From contig OY856414.1 in the NCBI GenBank assembly GCA_963693085.1, forward strand, positions 261,172,001 to 261,236,000: DNA of 64,000 nt. Direction: 5' to 3'. This document shows, piece after piece, positions 57,073-64,000 of the stretch. The DNA comes from Alisma plantago-aquatica (lineage: Eukaryota; Streptophyta; Magnoliopsida; Alismatales; Alismataceae). The position numbers and the translations under genes were made by a program. The notes under the pieces were generated by a model, which was not told the origin of the DNA, did not search any database, and saw nothing but the letters and a program-made list of their open reading frames with translations. Every line of letters starts with the position of its first letter. The first letter of the stretch is position 1.

Positions 57073-57805
57073 TTAAGAGAAAAGAGTAGGGTATTTCCTT
57101 CTCATCTCTTCCTCTAGTTCCCATTTAGCTTCTTCAATGTCACAGTTGTTCCAGAGGACTTTTACAAGACAAATGTCTTTCTTTTTTAGCTTTTTAATTC
57201 TTCTGTCAAGAACCAACACATGTCCTTCAACATAAGATATATCTTCATTTAGTTCTATGTCCACAGGTTGCAGAAATAACTCTGTGTCAGGGTGACACTT
57301 TCTTAGCATAGAGATGTGGAACACTGGATGCAACTTATGCAACTCAGGTGGTAACTCCAGCTTATAAGATACTTTTCTAATATGTTCAATGATTGGATAA
57401 GGCCCCATAAATCTAGGAGCTAACTTTCCTTTCCTTCCAAATCTAAGAACTCCTTTCCAAGGTGAGACCTTAAGATATACTATGTCTCCAACTTGGAATT
57501 CTAAAGGTCTTTTCCATTTGTCTGCGTATGATTTCTGTCTATCCTGTGCAGTCTTTAATTGTTGTTGTATTACTTTAATCTTCTCAATTGTCTGTTGTAC
57601 AAGCTCAGGACCCAAAAGTTGATTTTTTCCAATTTCATACCAACACAAAGGAGATCTACAACATCTACCATATAAAGCTTCATATGGTGCCATATCAATA
57701 CTGTGTTGATAGCTATTATTGTAAGCAAATTCTATCAAGCTCAGGTGTAGATCCCAACTTCCTGCAAACTGAAGGACACATGCCCTAAGCAAGTCCTCCA
57801 AGGTT
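57073..57805 (-). pseudogene. Element J integrase C-terminal part with chromodomain, cut by element K
   Basis: It is open from the K junction to the stop at 57073-57075 (about 243 codons). It starts MEDLLRACVLQFAGSWD, just after where the catalytic Glu region would be. It continues with EFAYNNSYQHSIDMAPYEAL, VGDIVYLKVSPWKGVLRFG, LAPRFMGPYPIIEHI (GPY/F module) and LHPVFHISMLRK. The chromodomain-like tail follows (about residues 190-242): CLVKVLWNNCDIEEAKWELE and MRRKYPTLFS. This tail would read heterochromatic histone marks. The visible part is intact. The catalytic core and the rest of pol should lie beyond K, outside the window. Confidence 0.9.
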
Positions 57806-60800
57806 TGTACCGGATTTTGGCTTCTCCAAACCCTATTGGGAATGAGAGGTCAGAATCTGAAAACATCATCCAATCATATCAGAGAGCGATGCGGAAGCAT
57901 AATGTGCATACATGAACATACAACCATAACATTCTCAACATTCAACATGTAAATTACAACGTGAATTACAATTGCATATTATAAGAAAATTTTACACAAG
58001 TCTAAACATGTATGCTAACAGGATCTACACAATAGGTACAACCTGGACAACTTCTCACTTCCTATTCTTTTATCCCATTCTAGCTCTGGACCTAGAAAAT
58101 ACGAGAAACAAAATCATCAACAAAAGTTGGTACGTGGAATTAAAGAGCTATACTATACTAGCATATTGAAATACTTGAAAAAGAAGAAAGAGAGAAAGAA
58201 ACATTGTTTAATGGAGGAAAAATCAGGTAAACCCAAGTTATTAATCATATTTCAATGGACATGTATTACTATGGTGGACTTAGCTCAAACATAAATATTG
58301 GGCCCTATCCCTGCGTACCTTGTACCATTAGGGATCTCCCCGCGTACCTTGTACCATTAGGGAGGTGCTAGTCAACATTAATACTTTCCCTCTCTAATAG
58401 GGAGATTAATGAACCATCAGTAACTACATTCCATTTTCTTTCCTTAGTATTCTTATTGTTCAAGGTGGAAATAACAATACATACAGATGTACATCCAACA
58501 AGATATTCAAATACAAGCAAGCAAGTACATATATTTAACATCCAGCAAATCTAGTCATATAATTATATCCACGTACCTAAGTTCAGATATTCCTCACATA
58601 TCCATGATCATCTAGATAATCTGGTCAACACCTGATTTAAAGAAATTACTCATCATTAATATGTGTACACCATATTCTTGGTATTTTAGGTTTAAGTTAG
58701 GGTTTAGGCCAAACCTAGGTTTAAACTGACCTAAGCTTGCCTCTAATATTTTTATACTAGTCTAAAGGTCATAACTATGGTCTGGTTCAAATTTCATAAT
58801 TTTCTGATGCTTAATCTATTTTCTAGCATTAATATGAGATTGGAAGCATCTAATTATGCATTAATGGGAAAAGACCTAATATTAGAAAATACAATTGAAT
58901 TCAGGGCCCACAAATGGATTAAAATCATAATTAGGGATCTTTAAGGATTTTCTGAGAATTTATGTCAACTGTATACAATTTATTTCATTTAATGAAACCT
59001 AAATGGGGTATTATCATCTAAACTATATAAGATGAGTAAATGTGAATCAAAGGACTAATCTAGGGATCCAGTAATGTAGAGGACATTATTCTAAGTCCAG
59101 GTATATTTTTGGGGAATTATTTGGCCAATGGTGCAATTTTTAATGAATTTTCTAAGATCTGCATATAATCTGAGATATTTACTTATCTGAGTTTTTGTGA
59201 GCTGTTGGATCTCTCTCTTTGGGGCTTGGATCTCTGCCACGCTACCCATATAGGGGGCCTTGGGAGCTATAGCTACTTGCTTCACCCTGAATCAGGTGAA
59301 CCGGCTGCTAAGGTAGCCGCTGGGCCGGCTACTGACCCGTCCCTCTTTCCCAACCCCACACGCGGATTCTCCCTTTGTGCCCAGACGATGCTGCCGCCGT
59401 GAATGGCTCAATGGCGAGCCAGATAGTGAGGAACAGAGCCCCAAGCGAAGATGAAATGGGACCTCATCTTCCCTGAAGCTCAAGGAGACACGCCAGTGTG
59501 GTGGCTCCTCACACACAGATGTGGATCTCAAACCCATCAGGTTCATGGCTGCCCCACCGCCGCGAGAGAGGGGAAGAGAGGAAAGGCATGCCCTCACCTC
59601 AAACTTCACGAAAATTCTCCAGAACTACTCGCCAATGTGACTGCTGTGTCTGCTCCGATCTGGGTGAGAAGACGTTGTCGTCGTAGTCCTTCTCTGAAGC
59701 TTGGTTCCTCCTCCAGCGGCCCCTACTTCAGCACTGATGATGGTCCAGGGTAGTAGCAGAGCACAATAGTAGGAAGGGGGCATCGGCGCTGGAGGTGTCC
59801 CCTTTGCTACTCCATACAGCATAGCTGCCTGATGTTCTCAACAACTCTTTGGAGGCATTTGGCCATGGCGGGGTGTTCTGGGTTCTTCTCCGAACCCCCA
59901 GCTCATCCTGCCGCCATAAGGAGATCGCCCAAACGCACATGGTCCTTCTTCTAGCATTCACAAAAATTGTCATCCTGGGTTTAGGGAAACTCCCTAACCC
60001 ACTATCAGTCATCTCTGAGGCACCTACTTGCCTTTCTCTACTCCGATCACCCCTTAGATCTTACTGCAAGCATCGTGGATAGAGAAGGGAATGGTTGGGT
60101 TATGTATCTCGTCGAATTCTTAGCTATTGGCAACATATGAGAGGTTGTTGGGTAGTTCTGGTCTTGCGGATCTAGTAGAGTGATTCCAAGCTCTAGAAAA
60201 TATCTTCATGAAATCATTATATATCAGTTCTCCGATGTTATCACCTGCTCCCTATTTCTCGGATCGGAAAAACCTGCTAGACCAATGTGGGGTGTATTAT
60301 GGACTAGGTGATTGAGGTTGGGTGGATCAGCATGATGTTCTGTTGCTCTTCCCGAATCTGTCGGAGGTTGAAGATGTTACTTAGCCGTCTGATCCTCCCT
60401 ACTGGTGGATGAGATCAGGCCACCTCGATAGGCTGTGGGCGTACCTAAGCAAAGGGAGTAGACCAGCGTGACATCAAAATCTCACACATACTAAATCATA
60501 TAACTAAAAGACTAAGGTTCCACCACATATATTTCATTAATGTCCTCAACTTCAATTGCATACATCTTTTTATAGAAATCTCCAAACGTTCTCAAATTTT
60601 AAACATAGGCTTATAACATCATAGTGTAGCTTCGAACAAAGTTTGAGTCACTAAATCCATTACTTGGTCATGCAAATAAGTTCCCTAACAACCTTATAGA
60701 TGGGTGCTTAAAATCTGAATTCAACTCAATGAATAACAAGATCTTAGTTCGATGGAATACAACAATATGAGTTATGATGTTTCATACCCGAAGGCTTATC

Positions 60801-61060
60801 AATTTACCACTCAAGATCATCGTGACTACTAAATAGGAAACTTGGTCTCAAGATACCCAAATCATTTAACCAAACTCAATCATCATATTTGGACAAAATT
60901 AATGTTGTAATCATCAATTGGGTATCTAGTTCACTTTTTGAGTGAAAAGAGTCATTAATTTGATAACCAATTACTCTATTTGGTATCAATCCTCTAAATG
61001 ACACACATTGTCTTAAAATACTATATTTTTTATCAAAACCCTAAAACCTAGGTTATCACA
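57806..61060 (-). repeat. Element K 3' LTR, about 3.26 kb
   Basis: It begins TGTACCGGATTTTGG and ends GGTTATCACA. Its first 985 bp match 63017-64000, where the edge is TGTGACGTCCCCGGATTTTGG, so about 6 bp is missing from this copy. I counted about 27 differences by eye, many of them transitions. A GC-richer block at 59200-60100 has overlapping open frames on both strands without known motifs; I read it as the transcribed part of the LTR, not a gene. Confidence 0.85.
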
Positions 61061-63002
61061 TTCGCCCCATCTTATATGGAATTTAGTCCTCGAAATTCAA
61101 CTAGTCTCATTCTTAAAAGGCTATTTAGGAATTCAACTTCATATACATCATCATTTCTTAGGTTCTAAGACCACCATAGTTGCATCGCACTCTAAGTTGT
61201 CAGCTTAGGTTCTAGAGATTCTTGGGTGTGTCCACCCCACCTTATATATGTGGAAGCATCACTTAATGTCTTAGCCATGACATGACTTTATGATATCTTA
61301 GGATTACATCACCCCTAAGGATACGGTTTTGTTCATACTTTTAAAGTTCAAGAGAAATTGGTTTATATGGCATGGTATTCAGATCGTTCAAATCTAACAT
61401 CATTAATATGTTTTATGATCAACATCTTACAATGATTTCAGCATTAGAGGAGATTTATCTTCATCCTTGATATTAGTATTTCTTTTCTACTTAAGAAGGG
61501 CTTACATAACATGTTTGACCATTAGGGTTTCACCCTATGGTGATGATATTCATACGCAACTTAGAAGCATACATTGAGAAGAATCAAAGTTACGAACTAT
61601 ATTTCTGATCATATATCCTATGATCCAAAAATATCTTTATATCAAGTTCACGAGTTCTTTTTTTTGCTCATGATTTAAAACTTATATCATTCATGCATGA
61701 TATAGAGAGAAAGAGAATATACTAAGTCAAACTTATCATGATTTCAAACTTTGGTACTACATGTATGATATAGGGGGGAATATAGAATAGGTCAAGCTTA
61801 TACGAGTGACTCCTCATATATAAATCATCTATATAGCTCAAGTGAGGTTTCTATTATCATAAATTAAGAAAGAGAAGAAGAAGGGAGAACATGTATTTTG
61901 AGTATCTTTTGCACAAAGCATCATACTCTCGTAACTAGAGTTCATATATTACCTCACTTGCAACTAATGATGAGATTCTCAAAATATGTCACTCTAGCTA
62001 GGACCTAAATCAGCCAAAGGATTGACTTTATCATATGGGCCATCTACCCATCCTTTTGTTTTACCCAATTCTCACATATAGATTTGAATCATGCATAAGG
62101 ACTCAACTCAACACTCGAGAGTAATCTAGTGTAGGATTTTTTTTAACACATTTCTCATATATTGGAGGCTAGGTCCTATGACCTTCTCCCTGTGGGTCTT
62201 ACTCTCTCTAGAGTTCACCACATATCTCATCCTACCACTAGACATCCTCTTTGTATAAGAGCTTGAGGCTCATGCGCACTCATCTCTATCTTAACTTAGC
62301 TTATCTTAAGTAAGAAAAAGGAATGTACTTTCATCATCAAGATTTTGCATAAATTCTACAAATTTAGATTCAACAAGTATACAACTTAAACCTGTATAAG
62401 GAAATGTATACCATCAGAGATCAAACTTAGATAAGATTCCACATGCTTATTTCAACTGTCGTTCTATCATCTACTCTATGTATCACATATCTTGATAAGG
62501 CTCTAGACATCTAATCTAGACTACTCTCTCTTCTAGACTGATGTCACTCCTTTTCACTTAGATTGCATGAACACTAACTACTCTCCAGTGTGAGGGACAC
62601 ATTTTTATATTTACATATATATAATAAAATATTATATAGTTGTTCTCTGAGAAAGAAGACGTCAGAGAAAATTGTCGAGGCTCGAGCCAATTGGAAAACA
62701 AAACCAAATCAGCAAAATCAAGTGTCCCACACACAGTAGATAGTCTAGTGCTATGTCACCTAGTGAAATGGTGAGAACGAGATGTAGACTAGTGTAGCTA
62801 CCCAATACATATGAGCTCTATATGGAAAGGGTTTCTCACACTTGTCTAAACCTAGTTCTTGAACATCTAGGTTCTAACTTAGAGGCTAAGTCAAACCTTA
62901 TTCCTATAGAACAACTTACTAAGTTTCTAGGGTTTACAGTGAGAGGTGAAATTTAGTTGTAAGTTTCATGGTGAGCAATTGCTAGGTGTAGCTATTGTTC
63001 AT
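61061..63002 (-). other. Element K internal region, non-coding
   Basis: About 1.94 kb contains only short frames, none with a motif. The minus strand near 61080-61180 holds a possible decayed end of a chromodomain reading (CDATMVVLEP, compare [10 protein letters not shown] in G) and then the conserved Tekay 3' phrase. Otherwise nothing is recognisable. Confidence 0.65.
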
Positions 63003-63014
63003 GCTCTGATACCA
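63003..63014 (-). other. Element K primer-binding site (tRNA-iMet)
   Basis: The plus strand gctctgatacca is a perfect complement of the tRNA-iMet PBS, 2 bp from the LTR edge at 63017. Confidence 0.95.
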
Positions 63015-63016
63015 AC

Positions 63017-64000
63017 TGTGACGTCCCCGGATTTTGGCTTCTCCAAACCCTATTGGGAATGAGAGGTCAGAATCTAAAAACATCATCCAATCATATCAGA
63101 GAGTGATGCGGAAGAATAATGCGCATACATGAACATACAACCATAACATTCTCAACATTCAACATGTAAATTACAATGTGAATTACAATTGCATATTATA
63201 AGAAAATTTTACACAAGTCTAAACATGTATGCTAACATGATCTACACAATAGGTACAACCTGGACAACTGCTCACTTCCTATTCTTTTATCCCATTCTAG
63301 CTCTGGACCTAGAAAATACGAGAAACAAAATCATCAACAAAAGTTGTTACGTGGAATTAAAGAGATATACTATGCTGGCATATTGAAATACTTGAAAAAG
63401 AAGAAAGAGAGAAAGAAACATTATTTAATGGCGAAAAAATCAGGTAAACCCAAGTTATTAATCATATTTCAATGGACATGTATTACTATGGTGGACTTAG
63501 CACAAACATAAATATTGGGCCCTATCCCTACATACCTTGTACCATTAGGGTTCTCCCCGCATACCTTGTGCCATTAGGGAGGTGCTAGTCAACATTAATA
63601 CTTTCCCTCTCTAATAAGGAGATTAACGAACCATCAGTAACTACATTCCATTTTCTTTCCTTAGTATTCTTATTGTTCAAGGTGGAAATGACAATACATA
63701 CAGATGTACATCCAACAAGATATTCAAATACAAGCAAGCAAGTACATATATTTAACATCCAGCAAATCTAGTCATATAATTATATCCACATACCTGAGTT
63801 CATATATTCCTCACATATCCATGATCATCTAGATAATCTGGTCAACACTTGATTTAAAGAAATTAATCATCATTAATATTTGTACACCATATTCTTGGTA
63901 TTTTAGGTTTAAGTTAGGGTTTAGGCCAAACCTAGGTTTAAACTGACCTAAGCTTGCCTCTAATATTTTTATACTGGTCTAAAGGTCATAACTATGGTCT
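63017..64000 (-). repeat. Element K 5' LTR, first 984 bp, cut by the window end
   Basis: Partner of 57806-58790. The intact edge TGTGACGTCC shows what the left copy lost. Confidence 0.9.

Larger units (their letters stand above)
57806..64000 (-). mobile_element. Element K: non-coding chromovirus-like LTR element (LARD-like), incomplete at window end
   Basis: The left LTR is 57806-61060 and the right LTR begins at 63017 and runs off the window. A perfect tRNA-iMet PBS (63003-63014) adjoins the right LTR, so the element is on the minus strand. The only 1.96 kb between the LTRs has no gag or pol. Next to the left LTR the minus strand reads AATTTCGAGGACTAAATTCC and AAGATGGGGCGAA, the typical 3' end of Tekay/Del chromoviruses. 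So it looks like a large-retrotransposon derivative that needs a chromovirus for movement. It cut element J's integrase; the first flanking five bases are AGGTT and the second copy is outside the window. Confidence 0.85.

Noticed and set aside
59091..60082. Cluster of overlapping ORFs on both strands in a GC-rich block
   Set aside because: They lie inside the element K LTR, overlap in several frames and have no recognisable domain. GC-rich sequence has fewer chance stops.
1..64000. tRNA, rRNA or small RNA genes
   Set aside because: Apart from 12 bp primer-binding sites that resemble the tRNA-Met 3' end, no cloverleaf-compatible or rRNA-like sequence was seen by eye. A tRNAscan or Infernal run was not possible.
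1..64000. Integrated plant pararetrovirus or other virus-derived sequence
   Set aside because: All RT, protease and integrase motifs fit Ty1/copia, chromovirus, Athila or Tat. No movement protein or caulimovirid coat motif was seen.

Overview
The window is plant nuclear DNA made almost entirely of nested transposable elements. I found no host gene, rRNA, tRNA or CRISPR array. Four plant LTR-retrotransposon lineages can be recognised from protein motifs: Sirevirus Ty1/copia, Tekay/Del-type chromovirus Ty3/gypsy, Athila Ty3/gypsy and Tat/Ogre Ty3/gypsy. A hAT DNA transposon is also present. This mix, with several LTRs of 2.7 to 5.2 kb, points to the heterochromatin of a flowering plant with a repeat-rich genome. 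The species cannot be named from this sequence.

Layout. Letters A-K are used throughout. F (minus strand) is the oldest layer, a decayed Tat element surviving as 30529-31727 (just upstream of RT), 42327-44970 (protease and gag) and 50378-51856 (upstream part). A (Sirevirus, minus strand) entered F at 30528/30529; its 5' half is here and the rest lies left of base 1. B (chromovirus, plus strand, 3358-29459) sits inside A's 5' LTR. C (Athila, minus strand, 6567-21043, TSD AGTAA) sits inside B's leader. D (hAT, 10379-12372, TSD GTCATAGC) sits inside C's extra ORF. E (copia RT-RNase H patch, about 23993-24674) sits inside B's pol. G (chromovirus, minus strand, 31728-42321, TSD ATGGG) and H (short Sirevirus-like element, 44971-50377, TSD ATAGT) are separate insertions in F. 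J (chromovirus, minus strand) contributes a roughly 5.2 kb 3' LTR (51857-57020) and the end of its integrase. K (non-coding chromovirus-like element, 57806 to beyond 64000) interrupts that integrase.

Relative ages come from nesting and from by-eye LTR comparison, not from an alignment. H is youngest, with about a dozen differences in 1420 bp. K has about 3% over the compared 1 kb. B, C and G have roughly 5-6%. F is too decayed to date.

Every polyprotein is broken by stops, frameshifts or insertions. Some catalytic residues are also lost: the B RT motif reads FIGD, C integrase has lost its first Asp, and G integrase has lost its Glu. No element here looks autonomous. H is recent enough that it was probably mobilised by proteins of a related Sirevirus elsewhere in the genome.
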